Positions 1 to 7,618 of a DNA stretch of 19,869 nucleotides are shown in pieces. A model generated the notes under the pieces. That model searched no databases. It was given only the letters and a program-made list of their open reading frames with translations, and was not told where the DNA came from. The translations under genes were made by a program, and so were the position numbers. Numbering within the stretch: the stretch's first letter is position 1; every line of letters begins with the position of its first letter. The stretch comes from MKRK01 sp001896915 (GTDB taxonomy: Bacteria > Bacillota > Clostridia > Oscillospirales > Acutalibacteraceae): assembly GCA_937973935.1 (NCBI GenBank), contig CALJJF010000182.1, positions 1-19,869 of the forward strand, written 5' to 3'.

Positions 1-782
1 TTATCATCCGCTCCGTTTTGAATGAGCAAATCCACGAACAACATATTCTCATAATTTCTGTAAGGACTGTTTTTGATCACTTCTGCTTTGATATCCTCGC
101 TGAGCTCTGTAAAGTCGGGGCTGAATCCGTATTTATCCTCCAGATCAGGTGTGGCTATCATCGGGGCGGCTGCCTTCAGCCGTTTGTCCTTTGTAATCGC
201 CATGAAGGTAACAAAGCCTCCTTGGGAAGTACCGGCAATCCCGATTTTATTTTTATCAATTCTCCTATCGTTTTCAAACACATCAATCAACTTTGTAATG
301 TCTTCTGCTGTTCCTGTTAACACCTCCAGATATTTTCGCTTATAGTCTTTGCCGAGAACCTGATAGCTGAAATCCTTCAAGCCTCTCATTCCGTGATATC
401 TGGCATCCGGCATAATCACAAAAAAACCCTCTTGTGCCAAAGGCAGACCCATAAACAACATTGAAATGCCGTCTCCCGCAGTCCCGTGATTGAGAAAAAT
501 CAGGGGCAGGTTTTCTTTGTGCTCAGGATAGCAGCACAGTGCTGGAATACCGTCACCAAAAAGTCCGTATTCAAAATTCAGCTTCGTATCTGTTCTGCCT
601 CTGGAAATGGCGACCTTGGAAACCTCATTGGCGATTCTCAACATCGCTTTCTTTTCATCGTTTTGAATTTCTATGGATACCGTCCCGTTAATGCCGTCAT
701 TGCCACGGCATAGTATGGATTCCTTGCTTATCTCTAAACCTAATTGGATTTTGCTCATCGATACCGGGCTTTCTGTATTCAT
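1..782 (-). CDS. Alpha/beta hydrolase (YitV/prolyl-oligopeptidase-like esterase), 3' end outside window
   Basis: The minus strand is open from an ATG at 782 to the window edge: 260 codons, C-terminus missing. The visible part has a beta-rich N-terminal region (about 1-85), then an alpha/beta-hydrolase core. It has an oxyanion-type strand-loop LIFLNHGTAGDG (94-105), a PDARYHGMRG segment (125-134), and the nucleophile elbow GTSQGG (184-189) with Ser186 as predicted nucleophile. The catalytic Asp and His should lie beyond the edge. There is no signal peptide, so it is probably cytoplasmic. The family hydrolyses esters or small peptides; the substrate is unknown. The start is uncertain: a good AAAGGTGG site (about 802-809) lies 17 nt upstream of this ATG. 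A promoter-like element sits at 833-860, and a terminator separates the gene from the rhodanese gene upstream. Confidence 0.85.
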   Translation of the reverse strand, partial: MNTESPVSMSKIQLGLEISKESILCRGNDGINGTVSIEIQNDEKKAMLRIANEVSKVAISRGRTDTKLNFEYGLFGDGIPALCCYPEHKENLPLIFLNHGTAGDGISMLFMGLPLAQEGFFVIMPDARYHGMRGLKDFSYQVLGKDYKRKYLEVLTGTAEDITKLIDVFENDRRIDKNKIGIAGTSQGGFVTFMAITKDKRLKAAAPMIATPDLEDKYGFSPDFTELSEDIKAEVIKNSPYRNYENMLFVDLLIQNGADD

Positions 783-832
783 ATAAGAAAACCCATGCGC
801 CACCTTTCATTCTATCTTTTTACATAAATATT

Positions 833-860
833 ATTTTACCATAAATATTGATAGAAACAA
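833..860 (-). promoter_or_regulatory. Putative sigma-A promoter for the alpha/beta hydrolase
   Basis: On the minus strand there is TTGTTT, a 16-nt spacer and TAAAAT. A TG lies one base before the -10 (extended -10, TGG-TAAAAT). The predicted start near 826 leaves a leader of about 45 nt. Confidence 0.5.
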
Positions 861-885
861 GACCCATTATGAAATTAAATACAAA

Positions 886-916
886 ACGGATTGATTTCCT
901 CTGAAAATCAATCCGT
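886..916 (-). terminator. Rho-independent terminator after the rhodanese-like gene
   Basis: A perfect 12-bp stem (ACGGATTGATTT paired with AAATCAATCCGT) with a 7-nt loop begins 5 nt past the stop codon at 921. On the minus strand it is followed by TTTTGTATTT. It should end the ppa/rhodanese transcript and insulate the hydrolase gene. Confidence 0.8.
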
Positions 917-920
917 GATT

Positions 921-1358
921 TTATTTTCCGGTTACTTTTTCATATGGCCAGTCTTTCATCCCGCCAAAAGTATAAACCGCTTGAAACCCTTGGTCCGATA
1001 GCTTTCTCGCCATTAACCGGCTTCTCGCACTTGTAGTGGAAACCACCAACAACTTATCACTTGTTTTGAATGCTTTCTTTATATCATCCAAATAAAGTGC
1101 CGGATGAAAGGAACGGGCACCTTTGATGTGTCCTTTTTCAAAATCTGTGGACACTGAGATATCGATCACAGTCACCTGATTTTTATCGACCATTTCTTTG
1201 GCTTGTTCTGCCGTAATTTCATGAAAAAACGTGTTGACAGTGGATCCGGATTTTTTTTCTTTTCCGCAGCCGGCAAATAGGGTCATCGCCAATGCCATGA
1301 ATAAAATAACGGAAATCAATCTTTTTACATATGCTGTTTTTTTCATTTTTATAAGCAA
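921..1358 (-). CDS. Rhodanese-like domain lipoprotein lacking the catalytic cysteine
   Basis: A basic N-terminus, a hydrophobic stretch and the lipobox LFAGC predict an exported, lipid-anchored protein. After a short linker comes a single rhodanese-fold domain: ITAEQAKEMVD, VTVIDISVSTDFEKGHIKGA, then the active-site-loop region. Canonical rhodaneses read CRxGxRS there; this one reads STTSARSR. The sulfur-carrying Cys is replaced by Ser/Thr, so thiosulfate sulfurtransferase activity is not expected. A binding or structural role at the cell surface is more likely. I chose the TTG at 1358 because AGAAGG (1373-1368) lies about 8 nt upstream; ATG 1346 and ATG 1421 are alternatives. The gene lies about 100 nt behind ppa with no visible terminator between them, so the two are probably co-transcribed. 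Confidence 0.8.
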   Translation of the reverse strand: MLIKMKKTAYVKRLISVILFMALAMTLFAGCGKEKKSGSTVNTFFHEITAEQAKEMVDKNQVTVIDISVSTDFEKGHIKGARSFHPALYLDDIKKAFKTSDKLLVVSTTSARSRLMARKLSDQGFQAVYTFGGMKDWPYEKVTGK

Positions 1359-1457
1359 AATCCCTTCCCTTCTCACAGAGAAAATCACAGGTTGGTATTC
1401 TGCTCTTGTCCCACCTTTCATTCATCCTTCGCCAAAATAAAAACTTTCTACCATATA

Positions 1458-1982
1458 TTAAAAAATTTCACGGTATCTGTCAATACTTTTTTGAATAATT
1501 TGTACCGCTTCGCTTCTGCCTTCAATGTATTTCACAACAGTTTCCTTATGTTCCAACGCTTTGTATACTTCATAAAAATGCTTGATTTCCGCAAACAAAT
1601 GCTGGGGCAATTCGGAAATGTCCTGATAGGTGTTATAATAGGGATCAGTTTTGCACACAGCAATGATCTTTTCGTCAGAAAAGCCTTCGTCCATCATTCG
1701 AAGTACGCCGATAGGGTAACACTCTACCAAGGTCATCGGCATAATGCTCTCTGAGCAAAGCACAAGAACATCCAGAGGATCATCGTCTTCCGCATAGGTC
1801 AACGGAATAAACCCGTAATTCGCAGGATAATGGGTGGAGGTATATAACACCCTGTCCAGCCGCAAAAGACCGGTTTCTTTGTCCAGCTCATATTTATTCT
1901 TTCCGCCTTTTGAAATTTCTATAACAGAAACAAAACTCTCTGCATTAATTCGTTTGCTGTCGATATCGTGCCAAATATTCAT
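1458..1982 (-). CDS. ppa: Inorganic pyrophosphatase (family I)
   Basis: This cytoplasmic enzyme hydrolyses pyrophosphate to two phosphates and pulls biosynthetic reactions forward. The 174-residue length is usual for bacterial family I enzymes. The family signature is EDDDPLDVLVL (65-75), with the metal-binding Asp triad at D66, D68 and D71. The substrate-binding region GGKNKYELDKETG (26-38) and the THYPANYGFIP strand (50-60) are also present. ATG 1982 is chosen because AGGGAG lies 6 nt upstream. The open frame extends upstream to a TTG at 2024, but that would begin upstream of the predicted transcription start. Its own strong promoter lies at 2012-2040, inside the short gap to the GH9 gene. 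Family II (DHH) enzymes are common in Clostridia, but this sequence is clearly family I. Confidence 0.95.
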   Translation of the reverse strand: MNIWHDIDSKRINAESFVSVIEISKGGKNKYELDKETGLLRLDRVLYTSTHYPANYGFIPLTYAEDDDPLDVLVLCSESIMPMTLVECYPIGVLRMMDEGFSDEKIIAVCKTDPYYNTYQDISELPQHLFAEIKHFYEVYKALEHKETVVKYIEGRSEAVQIIQKSIDRYREIF

Positions 1983-2011
1983 ATGTTTCTCCCTATTTTT
2001 TAACTGAGTAT

Positions 2012-2040
2012 AGTATAACGACAAAGGAAACTAATGTCAA
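2012..2040 (-). promoter_or_regulatory. Sigma-A promoter of ppa
   Basis: The minus strand has a consensus TTGACA, a 17-nt spacer and TATACT. Transcription would start near 2005, leaving a leader of about 22 nt with AGGGAG at 1994-1989. The -35 begins 13 nt past the stop codon of the GH9 gene. Confidence 0.8.
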
Positions 2041-2053
2041 TCCCCATCCTCCT

Positions 2054-4480
2054 TTATTTAGATGTAAAATACCCCGTCACAAAAAAGGCAGAGGAGTTCC
2101 AATAGATAGTGATTTCATTGGTGGAATAGCTCCATGGATTGTCAAGATAAGCAGAAGCAGGCGCTGAGGGTTTTGTGATAAAATACTGTTTCATTGTTGC
2201 GTCCTCCAGTCTGTCATCCGGTCCGCCGGCAACCATTCCCGGCACAGGAGCTGTAATACCGTCCGCTTGTGACGGTCTGTGATGAGGGTTCATCATAGGA
2301 TTGGTGCCAAAGCCCGAAACATAGCATTTTGCATTGTAATTTCTTCCGAACAAGTAATTCAGCTGCTCCAGCGCCGCACTGTCGTACACAGTAGTGTTTC
2401 CGTATTTGCCGGCCATGATTAAGCAGATTGCATAGTTGGTGAGTACCATATTGCTGCCCCATCGGTAATCCGTATTGCTTAAGCTGACTTTATAAGCGTT
2501 GTTGTTCACCCGATTTAAAATCGTATCGGCTGCGGTGGTCAATGAAGCTTTCAGCTGATTGATCAAGGCAGTGTCGGAACATTGAGACTGCAGCAATGCC
2601 ACTGTGGCAAAACCGCCCACGTCATAACTGCCGAAATCCGCTTTGTTGAAGCTTTTGGCATTTTGGGTTTTGAACTTCTGCAAATACTTGCTTTCACCGG
2701 TCGTTCTGTAAAGCTCCGCCGCTGCCCAGCATATTTCATCATTCATATTGTCATCGCCGTAAACACCTGTGACCACACCGGCGGGGTTTTTGAAGCTGCC
2801 CATGTTTTCATTGCTGACTGAGAAATCATATGCTTTTTTTGCCGCCCCAAGACATTTTTCTGCAAAAGCGCTGTCAAACGGACGGTAAATTCTTGCGGCA
2901 GCCGCTACACTGGCGGCAAAGCTTGCCGTGGCCGCCAGAGAGACAGGCGACAGGAAAAGCTCCTGTTTATCATTCTCCCGCACAACTGTATCGGCAAAAT
3001 TCTCTGTTGTAACCTTATGATATACCCCGCCGGAGGGTGCCTGCATTTTCAGCATCCATTCCAGCTCATATCTTGCCTCGTCCAGTATATCGGGAATATC
3101 GTTGCCGGACTCGGGAATGTTCAGATTATCAGAGAAACCGTCTGTGAATAATTCATACCCGTATAACATATGAAAAATCGTTGTAGCGGCCGGTGTCATA
3201 TATTTTCCATAGTCACCGGCATCGTGCCATCCGCCGTTTACTTCGGCGGTAACGCCTGTATCGGTGATAAGCTTTGCCACGGAGGTGTGACAGCTGCCAT
3301 GGGTATAAGCCCCGGCACAGGTGCTTTCCAGCGCCGTGCCACAGCGCTGATAATACAGCGCTTTGATCATGGCGTTGTTGACATCACGATACACGTGACC
3401 GCTGATTTGAAAGGAATAGGATTTCCCTGCAAGGTTGTGGATATAGTAATTTCCTTCGGTGTTCAGCTGGGAAAAGTTCAGCTGATATACACTGATTTTG
3501 TTGGTCGAATCATAGACAGCGGAAGAGGCGACTCCATGAAAAGCAACCATTTTTGTATCTGCGTTGACAACAAAAAATTCTCCCGGATCTTTGCGGGAAA
3601 TCGCAATTTTATCACTGTCTGTATAATACCCCAGCTGATTGACTTCCGTTTCTGCCGTAATTTGACTACTGAATGAAGAGGGTATTTCATACTGGTCAAA
3701 ATCCACCGTAACTCTCAAGCTATCCGAATACAGCCGTTCTTTGCCTGTGATTACAACAGAACCGCCCCGATGAACAGTAAGCACACCGCTGGGGCTGACA
3801 GAAACAACTTCTCCTTCAACACTCCATTTGACATTTTGGTACCCGTCAACGGTCAGCTTGATATCAGAACGGTTGTCCCCGATTTTCAGCGTTTTGTTGA
3901 ATTGATCAAAGCCTTTGTCTGTGCAGCTGATGAAAAACGGCTTTTCCACTTGATTGATGGGCTGTATCTTAAGAATTTGTTTTTTCAACATCACCATATC
4001 GGTTACATCAATGGCACCGGTTTTTCTGACACTGCCCGCCAGAAGGAAAGCACCTTCCAGCCTTTTGATTTTCAAGACATGCTTTTTCATAATGTACATG
4101 TCAATGACATCAATCGTACCACTCCCGTTCACATCACCGTATAACAACGCAATTGCTTCGTCAAGAACATTGCTGTTATCTGACAGCCGGACCTTCATCC
4201 CCGTTCCGATGAAAGCATTGCCGGAAACCACAGAGTCAGATTGGATTACTTGAAGTGATCCGCTTTCATTGGTGAACTCACTGCAAAAATCGCTTATTTT
4301 TGTTTTTGGACGAATCCCATCCAAGTATTTCACCGCATTCGTTTCAAATACACGTAAATCGGACCCGGCACGAAAAAGCATCTTGTTTCCGACAGCACAT
4401 GCAGAAATTGGCATGCACAGCCCCATTACCAGCAGGAAGCACAACCACAAGCTAACGGTTTGTTTTGTTTTTGGAAGCAT
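2054..4480 (-). CDS. Secreted GH9 endoglucanase with N-terminal dockerin and Ig-like domains
   Basis: Glycoside hydrolase family 9 enzymes cleave beta-1,4-glucan with inversion. Numbering is from ATG 4483; the second ATG at 4480 is preferred because AGGA then lies 6 nt away. Order: signal peptide (1-30), N-terminal module (about 45-112), type I dockerin duplicate (114-175), Big-like Ig domain (about 188-262), GH9-associated Ig-like domain starting ETEVNQLGY (about 277-362), catalytic (alpha/alpha)6 barrel (366-805). Catalytic signatures are intact: GGWHDAGDYGKY with the DAGD base motif (421-424), NPHHRPS (732-738) and the acid motif around E790 in YSTNEITIYWNSSA. The first dockerin Ca-loop (GDVNGSGTIDVID) is normal; the second (GSVRKTGAIDVTD) has lost its first three ligands. 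No scaffoldin or cohesin is in the window. It has its own promoter. A surface-bound or truncated-cellulosome role is possible. Confidence 0.95.
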   Translation of the reverse strand: MLPKTKQTVSLWLCFLLVMGLCMPISACAVGNKMLFRAGSDLRVFETNAVKYLDGIRPKTKISDFCSEFTNESGSLQVIQSDSVVSGNAFIGTGMKVRLSDNSNVLDEAIALLYGDVNGSGTIDVIDMYIMKKHVLKIKRLEGAFLLAGSVRKTGAIDVTDMVMLKKQILKIQPINQVEKPFFISCTDKGFDQFNKTLKIGDNRSDIKLTVDGYQNVKWSVEGEVVSVSPSGVLTVHRGGSVVITGKERLYSDSLRVTVDFDQYEIPSSFSSQITAETEVNQLGYYTDSDKIAISRKDPGEFFVVNADTKMVAFHGVASSAVYDSTNKISVYQLNFSQLNTEGNYYIHNLAGKSYSFQISGHVYRDVNNAMIKALYYQRCGTALESTCAGAYTHGSCHTSVAKLITDTGVTAEVNGGWHDAGDYGKYMTPAATTIFHMLYGYELFTDGFSDNLNIPESGNDIPDILDEARYELEWMLKMQAPSGGVYHKVTTENFADTVVRENDKQELFLSPVSLAATASFAASVAAAARIYRPFDSAFAEKCLGAAKKAYDFSVSNENMGSFKNPAGVVTGVYGDDNMNDEICWAAAELYRTTGESKYLQKFKTQNAKSFNKADFGSYDVGGFATVALLQSQCSDTALINQLKASLTTAADTILNRVNNNAYKVSLSNTDYRWGSNMVLTNYAICLIMAGKYGNTTVYDSAALEQLNYLFGRNYNAKCYVSGFGTNPMMNPHHRPSQADGITAPVPGMVAGGPDDRLEDATMKQYFITKPSAPASAYLDNPWSYSTNEITIYWNSSAFFVTGYFTSK

Positions 4481-4608
4481 CATCGTTCCTCATTTCTCCG
4501 GATCCACTGCTGCCCAAGCCTGTCTGTTCCGGCGGACGGCTTTGTCAGTTTGTCATAAAAATTTATCAAATTGTTTTTCAAAACACAACAAAATGCTATA
4601 TTAGTTTG

Positions 4609-4637
4609 ATTATATCATATTCCTGCTTTTGATGCAA
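4609..4637 (-). promoter_or_regulatory. Sigma-A promoter of the GH9 gene
   Basis: The minus strand has TTGCAT, a 17-nt spacer and a perfect TATAAT, with a TGA extended -10. The predicted start near 4602 gives a leader of about 120 nt, long enough for post-transcriptional control. I see no recognisable riboswitch in it. Confidence 0.7.
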
Positions 4638-4648
4638 AAGGTATTTCA

Positions 4649-5095
4649 TCATTGCGTCTGTTTTTCACTTTGTAATAACCCCCAAAAGGACAATTCAAAC
4701 GCTCTGTCATTCTCCTCTGTGCGCTTTTTTGCTTTTCCGCTTTTGTTTCCTGCCCGTCGCTGCTTGCCACTAAGATGGCGTTCAAACAAAAGCCTGTCCA
4801 TGTTGCCTTCATGATAAATCATTCCGTTCTGATTGATGGCGAAGGCCCCCTTACCCAGCGCCATGGCAGCCACACCGTAATCCTGGGTAACCACAATGTC
4901 TCCCCGGCACACCAGATTGATGAGTCGGATATCCACACTGTCACGGGCGGTATCCACCGTTATCACTTCACTGTACCCGTCATTCAGCACATGACTCGTA
5001 TCAATCACCATCGTCACAGGAACAGAAACGTATTTCGCAAGCCGTACTATAATTTCTTTCACGGGACAAGCGTCCGCATCCACCAATATCTGCAT
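4649..5095 (-). CDS. YaiI/YqxD family protein (UPF0178/DUF188)
   Basis: This is a small cytoplasmic family of unknown biochemical function with a PIN/NYN-nuclease-like appearance. The hallmark start VDADACPVK (5-13) is present, followed by a VIDTSH strand, the DSVDIRLINL segment and DIVVTQDYGVAAMAL with acidic residues in nuclease-like positions. The C-terminal tail (about 108-148) is basic and low in complexity (SGKQRRAGNKSGKAKKR), consistent with nucleic-acid contact. The 148-residue length is usual for the family. ATG 5095 starts 13 nt after the VanW-family stop, so the two genes form an operon read from the promoter at 5982-6010. Family membership is clear; a nuclease role is only inferred. 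Confidence 0.9.
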   Translation of the reverse strand: MQILVDADACPVKEIIVRLAKYVSVPVTMVIDTSHVLNDGYSEVITVDTARDSVDIRLINLVCRGDIVVTQDYGVAAMALGKGAFAINQNGMIYHEGNMDRLLFERHLSGKQRRAGNKSGKAKKRTEENDRAFELSFWGLLQSEKQTQ

Positions 5096-5108
5096 GTTTG
5101 CATCATCC

Positions 5109-5960
5109 TTACTTTATTGTCATCTTACTTTTCTTCATTCTATCGGGACTAATAAAGCTATTGTCATACATCACTCTTGACGTATTCTCGAGCAGTTGTT
5201 TCTCTTCAACGATATTTCCCGAACTCTTATCTATCGTCCTTTTGATAATCTTGTTATGACGATAATAAACACCATCTGTTTCATAAAAATAAGCATCTGT
5301 TTCATAAATATGATATCTGACCTCGGGCGTTGTGACAGAACGCAGTTCACCGCACAGATATTCATCCGTCAAATACACAAGAAGCTGAAAGTCCTGTTCC
5401 GTGGGATTGACAAAGCGATAGTCAAGATAATTATACATGATAGCGGTCCCTGTGCCAAATGGTATTTGCCGTCCGTAATCGGGAAACAAATCCAGCTTAT
5501 TGTGATGATGGTGCTCAATAATTTGCATCGGGCTGTGTAACACCAACCAATGAATTAAATTGGTGAACTGACACATCCCTCCGCCTATCCCTTTTGAGGT
5601 GCTGTCGCCGGCAATGATCAGCCCTTCCTTATAACCCTTCCGCTTTGTGCAGGAACCTACCAACCGCCAAAAGGAAAATACCTCACCCGGCCTGATGATG
5701 ATTCCATTGATATGCGGTGCTGCCAGTGATAAATTCACTGCTTTGTTTTCCTGCAGCTGCATCTCCACATTGCCCAGTTTTCTTCTGATCAGTGAATTGT
5801 GACGATAAAGCAGAACCGGGAACGGTTTCACAGACTTCAACGCGGCGTATTTTTGGTGAGCCAACAAATTTTTCAATCGCCGCTTTGTCTGTTCTTTGTA
5901 AACAGAGATCCGATAGGTCAATGGAGATATTTCGCAGAATAGTTTTCGTTTTTGATCCAT
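5109..5960 (-). CDS. VanW family protein
   Basis: VanW-like proteins occur widely in Firmicutes, including as an accessory gene of vanB-type vancomycin-resistance clusters; their activity is unknown. The VanW core is clear: IIIRPGEVFSFW (87-98), the Gly/Cys motif GIGGGMCQFTN (124-134), and EHHHHNKLDLFPDYGRQIPF (149-168). No N-terminal signal or TM segment is seen; it begins MDQKRKLFCEI and is basic, so it may act in the cytoplasm. ATG 5960 is chosen over ATG 5975: GAGGTGG (5973-5967) lies 6 nt upstream, and the promoter's predicted start is at about 5975, too late for the longer form. There is no vanHAX-type gene here, so no resistance role should be assumed. Confidence 0.9.
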   Translation of the reverse strand: MDQKRKLFCEISPLTYRISVYKEQTKRRLKNLLAHQKYAALKSVKPFPVLLYRHNSLIRRKLGNVEMQLQENKAVNLSLAAPHINGIIIRPGEVFSFWRLVGSCTKRKGYKEGLIIAGDSTSKGIGGGMCQFTNLIHWLVLHSPMQIIEHHHHNKLDLFPDYGRQIPFGTGTAIMYNYLDYRFVNPTEQDFQLLVYLTDEYLCGELRSVTTPEVRYHIYETDAYFYETDGVYYRHNKIIKRTIDKSSGNIVEEKQLLENTSRVMYDNSFISPDRMKKSKMTIK

Positions 5961-5981
5961 TTCATACCACCTCATACGCCC

Positions 5982-6010
5982 ATATTATTACAGACCCGCT
6001 CATGTGTCAA
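5982..6010 (-). promoter_or_regulatory. Sigma-A promoter of the VanW-YqxD operon
   Basis: The minus strand has TTGACA, a 17-nt spacer and TAATAT. Transcription would start near 5975, giving a leader of about 15 nt that holds only the ribosome binding site. Confidence 0.75.
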
Positions 6011-6016
6011 TGTATG

Positions 6017-6030
6017 TTACAAAACTGTAA
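6017..6030. promoter_or_regulatory. Short palindrome between divergent promoters
   Basis: TTACA-AAAC-TGTAA is a perfect inverted repeat with 5-bp arms. It lies just upstream of the minus-strand -35 (6005-6010) and about 22 bp upstream of the plus-strand -35. The position suits a shared regulator, but the arms are short and A/T-rich and no regulator is encoded nearby. Confidence 0.25.
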
Positions 6031-6052
6031 TCAATTTTATTATGGAAAAGGG

Positions 6053-6081
6053 GTGACTTTCCCCTTGGTTTTTGGTACAAT
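6053..6081 (+). promoter_or_regulatory. Extended -10 promoter of the ABC exporter operon
   Basis: GTGACT, a 17-nt spacer and TACAAT, with TGG before the -10. Predicted start is near 6088. An AAGGGG...CCCCTT inverted repeat (about 6048-6066) overlaps the -35. Confidence 0.55.
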
Positions 6082-6111
6082 ATAGAAAATTATCGACAGG
6101 AGGATGTTTTC

Positions 6112-6690
6112 GTGAGTTTTATCAAAAAAATCAACAGAGGCTTACTTTGCTTTGTTGTGGTTATTCTTTTTGTTCTGGCCTACCTCATTTCCGTCTCTGT
6201 TTCCCGCAATGCAGAAAAGCCGGCAATCAAAAGTGCCATATCTGATTTTATGGACACCTATTATCAATATACCATGCTGCCTGAAAAATACAGAGCTGTG
6301 GGTGCCACAATGCCGGAAGAGGAGTTTAAAAGTTATCTGAACAAAATGCAAACGGATATAGAAAAGTTTTTTGAAACCAAGGAATATGCCACTTATACAA
6401 AAAACAAGCTAACCCAGGTATTGTCAAACCAGTCCCAGGCAGGTAGTATTATTGTAAAAAACGAATATAAGATTACCCGTTATGATTTCAGTTATACTGA
6501 TCATATCGTTACGGTCAATATTCTGTCCACTGTCAGTTCTGAAAACATCGGCAAGCAACGTAATCAAAATTCCACTACCGTAAACGATACAGTTTCTCTG
6601 AAACTGACGGGCGGGAAATGGAACATACTAAGTGCCAACATAACTGACAACTCCAACCAGGAGCCATCCTATCTAGAAAGGAAGTATTAA
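6112..6690 (+). CDS. Membrane-anchored protein of unknown function, first gene of ABC operon
   Basis: I do not recognise a named family. A short basic N-terminus (MSFIKKINRG) precedes one transmembrane helix (about 10-30, very rich in V/I/L/F), so about 160 residues should face outward. The C-terminal half alternates short strands (YDFSYTDHIVTVNILSTV, TVSLKLTGGKWNILSANIT) as in NTF2-like or SnoaL-like cone folds. That fold is a guess from pattern alone. The start is GTG 6112, with a consensus AGGAGG 8 nt upstream (6098-6103). The stop is one base before the ATPase start, so the two are translationally linked. It may be a sensor or accessory subunit of the exporter. Confidence 0.8.
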   Translation: MSFIKKINRGLLCFVVVILFVLAYLISVSVSRNAEKPAIKSAISDFMDTYYQYTMLPEKYRAVGATMPEEEFKSYLNKMQTDIEKFFETKEYATYTKNKLTQVLSNQSQAGSIIVKNEYKITRYDFSYTDHIVTVNILSTVSSENIGKQRNQNSTTVNDTVSLKLTGGKWNILSANITDNSNQEPSYLERKY

Positions 6691-6691
6691 T

Positions 6692-7618
6692 GTGGAAATC
6701 GTATTACAAACCGAAAATCTAAGCAAAAGCTTTGGCAGCCGAAAAATTATCGATAATATTTCCCTTTCTGTCTACGCAGGTGAGGTTTTCGGTTTTTTGG
6801 GACCCAACGGTGCCGGTAAAACCACAACAATCAAAATGATCATGGGCTTTTTGGGCATCGACAGCGGCAGCATTTCTGTCTGCGGCCTGAATTTGAAAAA
6901 AGATTACGAAAACGCCATGGCCCAGGTCGGAGGCATTGTGGAAAACCCGGAGATGTATAAAACACTGAGCGGATTAACCAACCTGAAAATGTATGCGAGG
7001 CTGCATGACGGCGTCACACCCGAGCGTATTCAGGAGGTTGTCCGTCTCGTGGGAATGGAGCAACGCATCAAGGAAAAAGTAAAGAAATACTCGCTGGGAA
7101 TGAAACAGCGTGTGGGTCTTGCCCAGGCGATTTTGCATCGTCCCAAGCTGCTGATTTTGGATGAACCCACCAACGGGCTGGATCCTGCCGGTATTCGTGA
7201 GCTGAGAGATATCCTGAAGAACCTTGCACACAAGGAAAACACGGCTGTTTTGGTGTCCAGCCATCTTCTGGCGGAAATGCAGCTGATGTGTGACCGTGTG
7301 GGAATCATCAACAACGGGAAACTGATCGGCGTCAAGCAGATCAACGAGCTGCTGGATGATGCCACGGTAACACCCCGCTATCGTTTTTATACCAGCGAAG
7401 CCGCAAAAGCCTCCGAAATTCTTTCCTCTGATTACAGCGTGGTATTAAAAAATGTAACGGGAGAATATATAGAGCTGCAAATCTATGAAAACAAGGTGCC
7501 GGATATCAATTTCCTCCTTGCCGGCGGCGGCGTTCCCATCACAGGAATACACAAGGTAGAAACATCACTGGAAGAAGCATTTTTAAATATTACGGGAGGA
7601 GGGATTTCAATTGCATAA
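6692..7618 (+). CDS. ABC transporter ATP-binding protein (ABC-2/exporter type)
   Basis: This is the ATP-hydrolysing subunit of a membrane exporter, on the inner face of the cytoplasmic membrane. All motifs are intact: Walker A GPNGAGKT (37-44), signature YSLGMKQR (133-140, variant LSGGQ), Walker B LLILDEP (153-159) with its D-loop NGLD, and H-loop His191 in VSSH. The roughly 85-residue extension after about 220 is usual for bacitracin/lantibiotic-immunity-type ATPases (BcrA-like). GTG 6692 follows AAAGGAAG by 7 nt. The last 8 bases overlap the permease gene, indicating tight coupling. Substrate unknown. The BcrA-like class often exports antimicrobial peptides, but no bacteriocin gene or two-component system is visible nearby. 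Confidence 0.95.
   Translation: MEIVLQTENLSKSFGSRKIIDNISLSVYAGEVFGFLGPNGAGKTTTIKMIMGFLGIDSGSISVCGLNLKKDYENAMAQVGGIVENPEMYKTLSGLTNLKMYARLHDGVTPERIQEVVRLVGMEQRIKEKVKKYSLGMKQRVGLAQAILHRPKLLILDEPTNGLDPAGIRELRDILKNLAHKENTAVLVSSHLLAEMQLMCDRVGIINNGKLIGVKQINELLDDATVTPRYRFYTSEAAKASEILSSDYSVVLKNVTGEYIELQIYENKVPDINFLLAGGGVPITGIHKVETSLEEAFLNITGGGISIA

Noticed and set aside
1219..1425. 68-codon minus frame starting MNERWDK, overlapping the rhodanese gene
   Set aside because: It is an alternative frame of the lipoprotein N-terminal region; the lipobox and rhodanese pattern fix the real frame.
3170..3676. 168-codon open frame on the plus strand inside the GH9 gene
   Set aside because: It is antisense to a confidently identified catalytic domain, has no ribosome binding site, and its product has no recognisable pattern.
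5109..5960. Vancomycin-resistance locus suggested by the VanW-family gene
   Set aside because: No vanHAX, vanRS or vanY-like genes are adjacent; VanW-like proteins are common in Firmicutes without resistance.
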